From contig NZ_PEKX01000007.1 of the NCBI RefSeq assembly GCF_002796985.1, forward strand, positions 672,284 to 736,283: DNA of 64,000 nucleotides. Direction: 5' to 3'. Shown here in pieces: positions 50,019-60,767 of this stretch. A program made the translations under genes and the position numbers. Each line of letters starts with the position of its first letter. The first letter of the stretch is position 1. The notes beneath the pieces are model-generated. The model did no database searches and was not told the DNA's origin. It saw only the letters and a program-made list of their open reading frames with translations. Source of the stretch: Pseudomonas sp. (GTDB lineage: Bacteria > Pseudomonadota > Gammaproteobacteria > Pseudomonadales > Pseudomonadaceae).

Positions 50019-50051
50019 GAAAAAGGCCACTCCGAAGAGTGGCCTTTTTCT
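50019..50051 (-). terminator. terminator of initiator tRNA copy 3
   Basis: AAGGCCACTC-CGAA-GAGTGGCCTTTTT, as copy 2. Confidence 0.88.
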
Positions 50052-50057
50052 TGTATC

Positions 50058-50134
<77 letters not shown>

Positions 50135-50140
50135 CCGGCC

Positions 50141-50168
50141 ATTCTACGCCAGTGCGCCTTCGTGTCAA
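50141..50168 (-). promoter_or_regulatory. promoter of initiator tRNA copy 3
   Basis: TTGACA (50163-50168), 16-base spacer, TAGAAT (50141-50146), minus strand. It is divergent from dinB. Confidence 0.85.
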
Positions 50169-50365
50169 CCGATAAATTGGGAAAAGTGATTTTTTATCAA
50201 TTATTTAGCGACGGCGTATAGCAACGTGAGGGCTTGCACCGGCGTCTCGCTGGGTTGGGTTTTTCGCGGCTGTGGATAACCGAGGTGGCGGATTTTTGCA
50301 TTACCATGGATGGGTTTCTGCTGCCTTTCCAGGCGGCTTCCGACGGTGATGCAGGCGCCTTCTTC

Positions 50366-51424
50366 GTGACACGGCAGAGAAAGATCATCCACATCGATTG
50401 CGATTGCTTCTATGCCGCCATCGAGATGCGCGACGACCCGACCCTCGCGGGCAAGCCGCTGGCCGTGGGCGGTTCGCCGGACAAGCGTGGCGTGGTCGCG
50501 ACCTGCAACTACGAGGCGCGCGCCTATGGGCTGCATTCGGCGATGGCCATGCGCACCGCCGTGAAACTGTGCCCGGACCTGACCATCGTGCGCCCGCGCA
50601 TGGATGTCTACCGCGAGGCCTCGCGGGACATCCATGCGATCTTCCGCGACTACACCGAGCAAATCGAGCCACTGTCCCTGGATGAAGCCTATCTCGACGT
50701 CAGCGACAGCGAGCGCTGTGGCGGCAGTGCCACGCGCATCGCTCGGGAGATTCGCCAGCGCGTTTGGGAAACGTTGCATATCACGGTGTCGGCCGGGGTA
50801 GCGCCGAACAAGTTCATCGCCAAGATCGCCAGCGACTGGCGCAAGCCGAATGGATTGTTCGTGGTGACACCGGATGAGGTGGACGGCTTCGTCGCCGAGT
50901 TGCCGGTCAAGAAGCTGCACGGCGTGGGCAAGGTCACCGCGGAGAAGCTGGCGCGCCTGGGGATTCGCACCTGCGCGGACCTGCGCGACTGGTCGCGGAT
51001 CCGCTTGGCCAAGGAGTTCGGCAGCTTCGGCGAGCGGCTCTGGGGCTTGTCGCGCGGCATCGATGAGCGCCCGGTGCAGGTGGACAGCCGGCGCCAGTCG
51101 ATCAGTGTGGAAAACACCTTCGATCAGGACCTGCCGGATCTCGCCGCCTGCCAGGAGGAGTTGCCGTCACTGCTGGGCGAGCTGGAGCGACGCATGACGC
51201 GCCTGGACACCAGTTACCGGCCGGGCAAGCCGTTCATCAAGCTGAAGTTCCACGACTTCACCCAGACCACCCTGGAACAGGCCGGTGCCGCGCGGGACCT
51301 GGAAAGCTACCGGCTGCTGCTGGGGCAGGCCTTCCAGCGCGGTAACAAGGCCGTGCGGCTGATTGGCGTGGGCGTGCGCCTGGTGGACCTGCGCGGCGCC
51401 CATGAGCAGCTCAGTCTGTTCTAG
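50366..51424 (+). CDS. dinB: DNA polymerase IV
   Basis: 352 aa from a GTG reading TRQRKIIHIDCDCFYAA; in-frame ATGs upstream would add ~20-44 residues not found in the family. Y-family landmarks are intact: the palm HIDCDCFYAA (Asp8-type metal ligand) and LSLDEAYLDVS (Asp-Glu pair). VSAGVAPNKFIAKIASDWRKP is the finger region, and VGKVTAEKLARLGIRTCADL the HhH thumb. The little finger domain and the C-terminal clamp-binding QLSLF are present. It performs error-prone translesion synthesis. I see no clear LexA box in the 230 bases upstream. Confidence 0.95.
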   Translation: MTRQRKIIHIDCDCFYAAIEMRDDPTLAGKPLAVGGSPDKRGVVATCNYEARAYGLHSAMAMRTAVKLCPDLTIVRPRMDVYREASRDIHAIFRDYTEQIEPLSLDEAYLDVSDSERCGGSATRIAREIRQRVWETLHITVSAGVAPNKFIAKIASDWRKPNGLFVVTPDEVDGFVAELPVKKLHGVGKVTAEKLARLGIRTCADLRDWSRIRLAKEFGSFGERLWGLSRGIDERPVQVDSRRQSISVENTFDQDLPDLAACQEELPSLLGELERRMTRLDTSYRPGKPFIKLKFHDFTQTTLEQAGAARDLESYRLLLGQAFQRGNKAVRLIGVGVRLVDLRGAHEQLSLF

Positions 51425-51431
51425 CTGAGGC

Positions 51432-51830
51432 TCAGCCTTCCGGCCATAGACGCATGGCGCGGCCGCTGGCCGGCCACAGGCGCAGTTCACCTTCGTCGGT
51501 GATATCCCAGCGCTGCACGGTGCCGAGCATCTTGAGGAACTGCTGTTCCTGCTCCATCACCAGATCGGCGCAGAGTTTGCGGGTGGCGCCCGGCTGGCCG
51601 AAGGTCAACTGGTCGCCTTCGAGCTTGTAGCTGGCGAACCAGTGGTTGCAGCCGGCGCTGCCGTAGGCGCGGCCGCTGCCATCCAGGGTCAGGCTGATGT
51701 GGGTGTAGTCGATCAGCGGGCGCTCGCCGACCCATTCCACGCGGTAGGTCTGCTCGGCTTCAGGTGCCGGCTTGCTGGCGCAGCCGGCCAGGGCCAGCGC
51801 GGTACAGGCGCTGGCGATCAGGGCTTTCAT
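51432..51830 (-). CDS. META-domain (HslJ-like) lipoprotein
   Basis: 132 aa from MKALIASACT. Lipobox LAGC at residues 13-16 makes it a lipoprotein. The rest is a META/HslJ-like domain: DGSGRAYGSAGCNHWFASYKLEGDQLTFG is characteristic, and QFLKMLGTVQRWDI follows. HslJ-type proteins are outer-membrane lipoproteins linked to novobiocin or heat-shock responses in E. coli; role here unknown. Its ATG overlaps the stop of the zinc-finger-like gene by 4 bases. Confidence 0.88.
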   Translation of the reverse strand: MKALIASACTALALAGCASKPAPEAEQTYRVEWVGERPLIDYTHISLTLDGSGRAYGSAGCNHWFASYKLEGDQLTFGQPGATRKLCADLVMEQEQQFLKMLGTVQRWDITDEGELRLWPASGRAMRLWPEG

Positions 51831-52267
51831 GCGGTCTCCTTGCTCTGGCAGTCCGGGCACAGGTGGCGATTACCGGCCTTGGCCCATCCGAGTTCGGCGA
51901 TGCGCAGTTCGGCGGCTGGCTGCTGGGCAGCCTTGCCGAGGGTGGCATCGACGGCGAATTCGAAGTCCAGTGTAGCCCCGCAACCGTCGCAATTGACCTT
52001 CCACTTATGGATACCCAGTTCACGGAACACCGGTCCCTTGGCCACGGCCATCCACTGCCCCGGCGGGTTGATCAGGTGGCGGACCTTTTCCACTGCCAGG
52101 GTCATGCTCAGGCTCTTGCTGCCCTTGAGGCTGACCAGCAGGGTGTCGCCGACCTTGATCGAGCCACCGATGCCGGTGACCTGATAGCGGCCCGGAGTCA
52201 GCGCGCGGCACTCGTTGAGGGTGAATTGCGGGTTGAGCAGGGTGTAGCGAAAGTCGTGCTGGGCCAT
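51827..52267 (-). CDS. protein with two CxxC (zinc-ribbon-like) motifs
   Basis: 146 aa from MAQHDFRY. An N-terminal beta-rich part (RALTPGRYQVTGIGGS, DTLLVSLKG, SLSMTLAVEKVRHLINPPGQW) is followed by NCDGCGATLDFEF and, at the C-terminus, HLCPDCQSKE. The two CxxC pairs probably bind one zinc. I do not recognise the family. It is coupled by ATGA overlap to the META-domain lipoprotein and lies 62 bases downstream of ldhA. Confidence 0.7.
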   Translation of the reverse strand: MAQHDFRYTLLNPQFTLNECRALTPGRYQVTGIGGSIKVGDTLLVSLKGSKSLSMTLAVEKVRHLINPPGQWMAVAKGPVFRELGIHKWKVNCDGCGATLDFEFAVDATLGKAAQQPAAELRIAELGWAKAGNRHLCPDCQSKETA

Positions 52268-52329
52268 GGGTCCTCCGGGAAAGCGCGGCATTCTAGGGGG
52301 CGAGGCGTGCGGATGCGAGCACCATCCGA

Positions 52330-53319
52330 TCAACCCTCGACGAGGTTGGCCGGGTTGCCGGCCTGCCAGGCCGCGATGTTGGCCAGGGTGGTCTGGGCAA
52401 TTCCGGCGAGTGCTTCGCGGGTGAGGAAGGCCTGGTGCGCGGTGATGATCACGTTGGGGAAGGTCAGCAGGCGCGCCAGTACGTCGTCCTGCAGCGGCTG
52501 GTCGGAGCGGTCGGCGAAGAAGATTTCGGCTTCCTCTTCATAGACGTCCAGGCCGAGGTAGCCGAGTTGGCCGCTTTTCAGCGCCTCGATCAGTGCCGGG
52601 GTGTCGACCAGCGCGCCACGGCCGGTATTGATCAGCATGGCGCCACGCTTCATGCGCGTAAGGCTCTGGGCGTTGATCAGGTGCTTGGTGGCCGCGTTGA
52701 GCGGGCAGTGCAGGCTGATGATGTCGGACTGCGCGAGCAACTCGTCCAGTTCGACGAAACGCCCGCCGAGGCCTTCGATGGCGCGGTTGGGGTAGGGATC
52801 GTAGGCCAGGATGTTGCAGCCGAAGCCGCTCATGATGCGGGCGAAGACTTCGCCGATCTGCCCGCTGCCGATCACCCCGACGGTGCGCCCGTGCAGGTCG
52901 AAACCGGTCAGGCCGTGCAGGGAGAAGTCGCCTTCGCGGGTGCGGTTGTAGGCGCGGTGCAGGTGCCGACACAACGCCAGGACCAGCCCCACTCCGTGCT
53001 CGGCCACGGCGTGGGGTGAATAGGCTGGTACGCGCACCACCGCCAGTCCCAAAGCGTGGGCGGCGGCCAGGTCAACGTGGTTGTAGCCGGCCGAGCGCAA
53101 GGCGATCAGTTTCGTGCCGCCGGCAGCCAGGTGCTCCAGCACCGGGCGCGACAGACTGTCGTTGACGAAGGGGCAGACCACCTCGAAACCCATGGCCAGG
53201 GCGACGGTGTCTTCGCGTAGCTGGGCCTGCTGGAAATGCAGCTCGAAGCCGTGGCTGTGATTGGCGGCGAGGAAGCTGTCGCGGTCGTAGGTCTGGTTGC
53301 TGAACAGGATGATGCGCAT
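52330..53319 (-). CDS. ldhA: NAD-dependent D-lactate dehydrogenase
   Basis: 329 aa from MRIILFSNQ, the usual length of this enzyme. The NAD-binding Rossmann motif is VGVIGSGQIGEVFA with Asp later in DPYPN. Catalytic Arg is in ALRSAGYNHVD, Glu near the D-x2-E region and His in TAHQAFLTREA. It converts pyruvate to D-lactate for fermentative NADH recycling. It lies 17 bases after gacS on the same strand, an arrangement kept in P. aeruginosa. Confidence 0.95.
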   Translation of the reverse strand: MRIILFSNQTYDRDSFLAANHSHGFELHFQQAQLREDTVALAMGFEVVCPFVNDSLSRPVLEHLAAGGTKLIALRSAGYNHVDLAAAHALGLAVVRVPAYSPHAVAEHGVGLVLALCRHLHRAYNRTREGDFSLHGLTGFDLHGRTVGVIGSGQIGEVFARIMSGFGCNILAYDPYPNRAIEGLGGRFVELDELLAQSDIISLHCPLNAATKHLINAQSLTRMKRGAMLINTGRGALVDTPALIEALKSGQLGYLGLDVYEEEAEIFFADRSDQPLQDDVLARLLTFPNVIITAHQAFLTREALAGIAQTTLANIAAWQAGNPANLVEG

Positions 53320-53336
53320 CGCTTGGGTTTCCGTCT

Positions 53337-56108
<2,772 letters not shown>

Positions 56109-56235
56109 GCGCTTCCTCCGATGCGTTTATCCCCGGCAGTGTAGCGGTTCAGACCTTCGTCGGAAGCCCTTTGCCTTGCCGAGCAGGCAAGGAATCGGGA
56201 ATACTTCACGCAATTGCTAATCACTCTTATTTGAT

Positions 56236-56946
56236 ATGAATGCCATCGCTTCGTCCGGGCTGCGCCTGTTGACCATCGAGGACGACCCGACCCTGGGCGC
56301 CCACCTGTCTTCCCACCTGAGCGAGCGCGGCTTCGAGGTCACCTGGTGCCAGGACGGCGATGAGGGCCTGGTGCAGGCGCGCGGCGGCGACTACGACCTG
56401 GTGCTGATGGATATCATGCTGCCCGGCATCAGTGGCCTGGACATCCTCCGCACCCTGCGCCGCGAGCGTGCGGTGCCGGTGATCCTGATGTCCGCGCTGG
56501 GCGCCGAGCAGGACCGTATCGCCGGTTTCTCCCAGGGCGCCGATGACTACCTGCCCAAGCCTTTCAGCCTCGCCGAGCTGAGCGTGCGCGTGGACGCGGT
56601 GCTGCGCCGCGTGGCGCTGGAGCGCGGCAGCCAGTCGCTGGCCGGCGCGCCCACCGGATTGCAGATGGACCCGCAGAAGGACGACGTCGGCCTCGACGGC
56701 CAGTGGGCCGGGCTGACCGGCACCGAGTACCGCCTGCTGGAAACTTTCCTTGGCAGCCAGGGCGAGACCCTGAGCAAACCCTTCCTTTATCAGCACGTGC
56801 TGCACCGTGCCTTCACCGCCCACGACCGCAGCCTGGACATGCACGTCAGCCACTTGCGCCGCAAGCTGCAGGCCATCAGCTACCTGCGCCACCAACTGCA
56901 CACCGTGTGGGGCAAGGGCTACGTGTTCGCCGAGGCCGAGGACTGA
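56236..56946 (+). CDS. pirR: OmpR-family response regulator, PirR-like
   Basis: 236 aa. The receiver domain has Asp59 in LVLMDIMLPG, with the EDD acidic pocket near residue 15 and Lys in DYLPKPFSL. The C-terminal winged helix ends LHTVWGKGYVFAEAED, and YRLLETFL precedes HDRSLDMHVSHLRRKL, the OmpR recognition helix. Its stop lies one base before the pirS ATG. Position between gacS and cysM is that of PirRS in P. aeruginosa. A divergent promoter region of 127 bases is shared with gacS. Confidence 0.85.
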   Translation: MNAIASSGLRLLTIEDDPTLGAHLSSHLSERGFEVTWCQDGDEGLVQARGGDYDLVLMDIMLPGISGLDILRTLRRERAVPVILMSALGAEQDRIAGFSQGADDYLPKPFSLAELSVRVDAVLRRVALERGSQSLAGAPTGLQMDPQKDDVGLDGQWAGLTGTEYRLLETFLGSQGETLSKPFLYQHVLHRAFTAHDRSLDMHVSHLRRKLQAISYLRHQLHTVWGKGYVFAEAED

Positions 56947-56947
56947 C

Positions 56948-58294
56948 ATGCCCGGTCGTCACTCGCTGTTCTGGAAGCTCGCCGTCGCCCTGGTGGTGCT
57001 GTGCCTGTCGGTGATCTGGCTGTCCTGGAACTGGGGCAAGCAGATGGAGCGCGACAGCTACTACCTCTCCGAAACGGCGCGGCAGGTGCTCGCCGGCTAT
57101 GCCGGCCAGGCCCAGCAAGCCTGGCGTGCAGGTGGCGCGGCGGGCGTCGATGCCTGGCTTGCGCAGATGAAGCAACGCGAGCCGGTCTGGATGGTGGTGG
57201 TGGATGGCCGCTTGCAGTCGCTGGGCTCGCAGCCGCTGCCGATGGCGGACGTGGCGCACCTGACCTTCCAGCGCGGGCTGGACTGGCCGGTGAGCTCGCG
57301 CTCGGTGACTCTGCCGTATATCGGCATTCCCTTCCCGGACGAGCCGAGCGCTGGCCGGCTCGTCGTGCAACTGCCACAGCGCTATCTGCCCGGCGGCTTG
57401 ACCTTCCTGCGCCAGTCCATCAGCCATGCGCTGGTGCCAGCGATCCTCGCCCTGCTGCTCTGCTGGCTGATCTACCGCCGCCTGGTGCGCCCGCTCAAGC
57501 GCCTGCGCGAACACGCCAACGCCTTGCAGGCGGATAACCTCGGCTCGGTCGCCGGACCGGAACTGATCGCCCGCCGCGACGAGCTTGGCGAACTGGGCCG
57601 CGCGCTGGACCACATGGCCGAGCGCCTGCGCGGCCATGTCGGCTTGCAGCGCCAGCTGTTGCGCGATCTGTCTCACGAGCTGCGTACGCCGCTCAGTCGC
57701 TTGCGCGTTGCCGGCGAGAGCCCAATCAGCGAAGCCGCGCTGCGCCTGCGGGTGGAACGCGAAGTGGAAGTGATGCAGCGTCTGGTTGGCGACACGCTGG
57801 AGCTGGCCTGGCTGGACACCGAACGCCCGCGCCTTGAGCTGGAAGCGATCGACCTGCGCTCGCTGTGGGACCTGCTGGTGGACGATGCGCGCTTCGAGGC
57901 GGGCTGGGGCGCCGAGCGCTTCCTTTATCAAGTGTCAGCGGACTGTCGCGTGCGTGGCCATCTCAATGGCCTGGCGCAAGCGTTGGAAAACCTGCTGCGC
58001 AATGCCATCCGCCACTCCCCGGAGGATGGCCGCATCCGCTTGAGCGGCCGGCACGAGTCCGGCGGCTGGCACCTTTGGCTGGAGGACGATGGCCCGGGCG
58101 TGCCGGAAACTGATCTGGAACGCATCTTCCTGCCCTTCACCCGGCTCTCCGACGCCCGCACCGGCGAAGGCTTCGGCCTGGGCCTGAGCATCGCCCGCAG
58201 CTCGCTGCGTATGCAGGGTGGCGAGCTGTGGGCAGACTGCGCCGAGGCGGGCCTGCGCGTGCACCTGCGCCTGCCGGACGCGGCGGCGGCCTGA
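56948..58294 (+). CDS. pirS: sensor histidine kinase, PirS-like
   Basis: 448 aa. Helices at residues ~11-28 and ~163-178 flank a periplasmic domain of ~130 residues with WMVVVDGRLQSLG. HAMP region ~180-235. His243 lies in RDLSHELRTPLSR; the N-box is NLLRNAIRHSPED, the G boxes DDGPGVPE and GFGLGLSIAR. It phosphorylates the adjacent regulator. In P. aeruginosa PirRS senses ferric enterobactin and activates pirA; no siderophore receptor follows here, the next gene being cysM. Confidence 0.85.
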   Translation: MPGRHSLFWKLAVALVVLCLSVIWLSWNWGKQMERDSYYLSETARQVLAGYAGQAQQAWRAGGAAGVDAWLAQMKQREPVWMVVVDGRLQSLGSQPLPMADVAHLTFQRGLDWPVSSRSVTLPYIGIPFPDEPSAGRLVVQLPQRYLPGGLTFLRQSISHALVPAILALLLCWLIYRRLVRPLKRLREHANALQADNLGSVAGPELIARRDELGELGRALDHMAERLRGHVGLQRQLLRDLSHELRTPLSRLRVAGESPISEAALRLRVEREVEVMQRLVGDTLELAWLDTERPRLELEAIDLRSLWDLLVDDARFEAGWGAERFLYQVSADCRVRGHLNGLAQALENLLRNAIRHSPEDGRIRLSGRHESGGWHLWLEDDGPGVPETDLERIFLPFTRLSDARTGEGFGLGLSIARSSLRMQGGELWADCAEAGLRVHLRLPDAAAA

Positions 58295-58406
58295 GACGGC
58301 TCGCGGCCGTCGAACACGGCTTGTTAGGAAGTTTCGTATGGCGGGGCGTCGTTTGCCGGTATCATAGCGAGTCATCCCCTTTCGCGATTCGGAGCCGAGT
58401 GCCCCC

Positions 58407-59306
58407 ATGACCGTGCAGTACCCGACTATCGCCGATTGCGTCGGCAATACCCCGCTGGTGCGCCTGCAGCGCCTGGCCGGGGAGACTTCCAACACCCTGC
58501 TGGTGAAGCTCGAGGGGAACAATCCCGCGGGTTCGGTGAAGGATCGCCCGGCGCTGTCGATGATCACCCGTGCCGAACTGCGCGGCGACATCAAGCCCGG
58601 CGACACGCTGATCGAAGCTACTTCCGGCAACACCGGCATCGCCCTGGCGATGGCGGCGGCGATCAAGGGCTACCGCATGATCCTGATCATGCCCGACAAC
58701 TCCACTGCCGAGCGCAAGGCCGCGATGACCGCCTACGGCGCCGAGTTGATCCTGGTGACCAGGGAGCAGGGCATGGAAGGCGCCCGCGACCTTGCCGACC
58801 AGATGGCACGCGAAGGTCAGGGCAAGGTGCTCGACCAGTTCGCCAACGGCGACAACCCGATCGCCCACTACCATTCCACCGGCCCGGAAATCTGGCAGCA
58901 GACCGGCGGTCAGATCACCCATTTCGTCAGCTCCATGGGCACCACCGGCACCATCATGGGCGTGTCGCGCTACCTCAAGGAGCAGAATCCCAACGTGCAG
59001 ATCGTCGGCCTGCAGCCGATGGAAGGCTCGTCCATCCCCGGCATCCGCCGCTGGCCGCAGGAATACCTGCCGAAGATCTTCGATGCCACCCGCGTCGATC
59101 GCGTCGTCGATATGCAGCAGCATGAGGCCGAGGACGTGATGCGCCGCCTGGCCCGCGAAGAGGGCATCTTCTGCGGCGTGTCCTCCGGCGGTGCGGTGGC
59201 GGCGATGTTGCGCCTGTCGCGCGAACTGGAAAACGCGACCCTGGTGGCGATCATCTGCGACCGTGGCGACCGTTACCTGTCCTCGGGCGTGTTCGACTCC
59301 AACTGA
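58407..59306 (+). CDS. cysM: cysteine synthase B
   Basis: 299 aa PLP enzyme. The PLP lysine lies in NPAGSVKDRPA (residue ~43), the substrate loop in EATSGNTGIA, and the phosphate loop in MGTTGTIMG. The length is that of CysM rather than CysK. It makes cysteine from O-acetylserine and sulfide (or thiosulfate giving S-sulfocysteine). The 112 bases upstream contain a possible -10 (TATCAT) near 58358. The next gene, rlmD, starts one base after its stop. Confidence 0.94.
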   Translation: MTVQYPTIADCVGNTPLVRLQRLAGETSNTLLVKLEGNNPAGSVKDRPALSMITRAELRGDIKPGDTLIEATSGNTGIALAMAAAIKGYRMILIMPDNSTAERKAAMTAYGAELILVTREQGMEGARDLADQMAREGQGKVLDQFANGDNPIAHYHSTGPEIWQQTGGQITHFVSSMGTTGTIMGVSRYLKEQNPNVQIVGLQPMEGSSIPGIRRWPQEYLPKIFDATRVDRVVDMQQHEAEDVMRRLAREEGIFCGVSSGGAVAAMLRLSRELENATLVAIICDRGDRYLSSGVFDSN

Positions 59307-59307
59307 C

Positions 59308-60678
59308 ATGGCCAAGCAGAGATCCGGCCTGCGCTTCCAGCCCAGCGGCGGAGCGCGCAGCCCTGCGGTACCGGTGGGCAAGAAACAGCGCCTGAACATC
59401 GAGCGCCTGGCCCACGACGGCCGCGGTATCGCCCACATCGACGGGCGCACCTGGTTCGTCGACAACGCCCTGCCGGGCGAGTCGGTGGAAGCCCGCGTGC
59501 TTTCCGCTCGCGCGCAGATCGTCGACGCCCGCAGCGAACGCATCTTCACTGCTGCCGCCAACCGCCGCACCGAGCCGTGCCCGGTGGCTGGCACCTGTGG
59601 CGGCTGCAGCCTGCAGCACCTGTCCCATGCCGATCAGTTGGCGCTCAAACAGCGCACCCTCGCCGAGCAGCTTGAGCGTTTCTCCGGCCTGACGCCGGAA
59701 GAGTGGGCCGCGCCGTTGGTCGGGCCAGAGTTCGGCTACCGCCGCCGCGCCCGCCTCGCCGTGCGCTGGGACGTGAAGGCCAAGCGCCTGGAAGTCGGCT
59801 TCCGCGCCGCCGCCAGCCAGGCCATCGTGGCCTTCGACGACTGCCTGGTACTGGTGCCGGAATTGCAATTTCTCGCTCGCGAGTTGCCGGAGTTGCTGCG
59901 AGGCTTCGCCAAGCCGCAGTCCCTCGGCCACGTCGAGCTGTTCCACGGTACGTCCAGCGCGTTGCTGTTGCGGCATATCGAACCTTTGTCCGATAGCGAC
60001 CGCGCGCGACTGCTGGAATTCTGTTCGGCACGGGATGTGCAACTGTGGTTGCAAGGTGACGGCGAACCGACGCTTTGCCCCGACGATGCAGCAAACACTG
60101 TGAAGCGCGGGCTTGGCTTCCGGCTCGAAGCCTGGAATCTGACGCTGGCCTACCGCCCCGGCGACTTCGTTCAAGTGAACGCGCCGATAAACGAGGCGAT
60201 GGTCGCCCAGGCGCTGGACTGGCTGAAGCCGGGCAGCGACGAGCGCGTGCTGGACCTGTTCTGCGGCCTGGGCAACTTCGCCCTGCCGCTGGCGCGCCAG
60301 GTGCGCGAGGTGGTCGGCGTGGAAGGTGTGCAGACCATGGTCGAGCGCGCCGCCGCCAATGCCCGGGCCAACGGGCTGGCCAATACCCGGTTCCATCAGG
60401 CTGACCTGACGAAACCGCTTGCCGAAGCCCCCTGGGCGGCGGAGGATTTCACCGCCGTGCTGCTCGACCCTCCGCGTGACGGAGCCTTCGAGCCGGCGCG
60501 GCAGATGCGTTCACTGGGCGCGGAGCGGGTACTCTATGTGTCCTGCAACCCGGCGACCCTGGCGCGCGATGCTGGCGAACTGGCCCGACAGGGCTATCGC
60601 CTGAAGCGTGCCGGCATCCTCGACATGTTCCCGCAGACGGCCCATGTCGAGGCCATGGCTTTGTTCGAGGCAGGCTAG
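59308..60678 (+). CDS. rlmD: 23S rRNA (uracil-1939-C5)-methyltransferase
   Basis: 456 aa from MAKQRSGL. The TRAM domain is ~20-85 (IERLAHDGRGIAHIDG). Iron-sulfur cluster cysteines lie in CPVAGTCGGCSLQH, with another in DDCLVL. The SAM site is VLDLFCGLGNFALPLA, the catalytic Cys lies in LYVSCNPATLARD. It methylates U1939 in 23S rRNA (RumA). It lies between cysM and relA in one direction; relA starts ~90 bases later. Confidence 0.96.
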   Translation: MAKQRSGLRFQPSGGARSPAVPVGKKQRLNIERLAHDGRGIAHIDGRTWFVDNALPGESVEARVLSARAQIVDARSERIFTAAANRRTEPCPVAGTCGGCSLQHLSHADQLALKQRTLAEQLERFSGLTPEEWAAPLVGPEFGYRRRARLAVRWDVKAKRLEVGFRAAASQAIVAFDDCLVLVPELQFLARELPELLRGFAKPQSLGHVELFHGTSSALLLRHIEPLSDSDRARLLEFCSARDVQLWLQGDGEPTLCPDDAANTVKRGLGFRLEAWNLTLAYRPGDFVQVNAPINEAMVAQALDWLKPGSDERVLDLFCGLGNFALPLARQVREVVGVEGVQTMVERAAANARANGLANTRFHQADLTKPLAEAPWAAEDFTAVLLDPPRDGAFEPARQMRSLGAERVLYVSCNPATLARDAGELARQGYRLKRAGILDMFPQTAHVEAMALFEAG

Positions 60679-60767
60679 GAAGGCCTGCGCAATCCGACCG
60701 GCTCAAGCAAGAAAGGCCGGCGCAGTGAGCGGTGTGTTGTGGCGCACCGTGGGGAAGGGTAGACACG

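Noticed and set aside
50135..50365. LexA box upstream of dinB
   Set aside because: No CTG-N10-CAG match with the usual AT-rich centre was found; CTGTGGATAACC at 50270 lacks the right half-site.
56236..58294. Recently acquired foreign two-component system
   Set aside because: Base composition and codon use match the neighbours, and the position matches the conserved pirRS site; only the receptor gene is missing.
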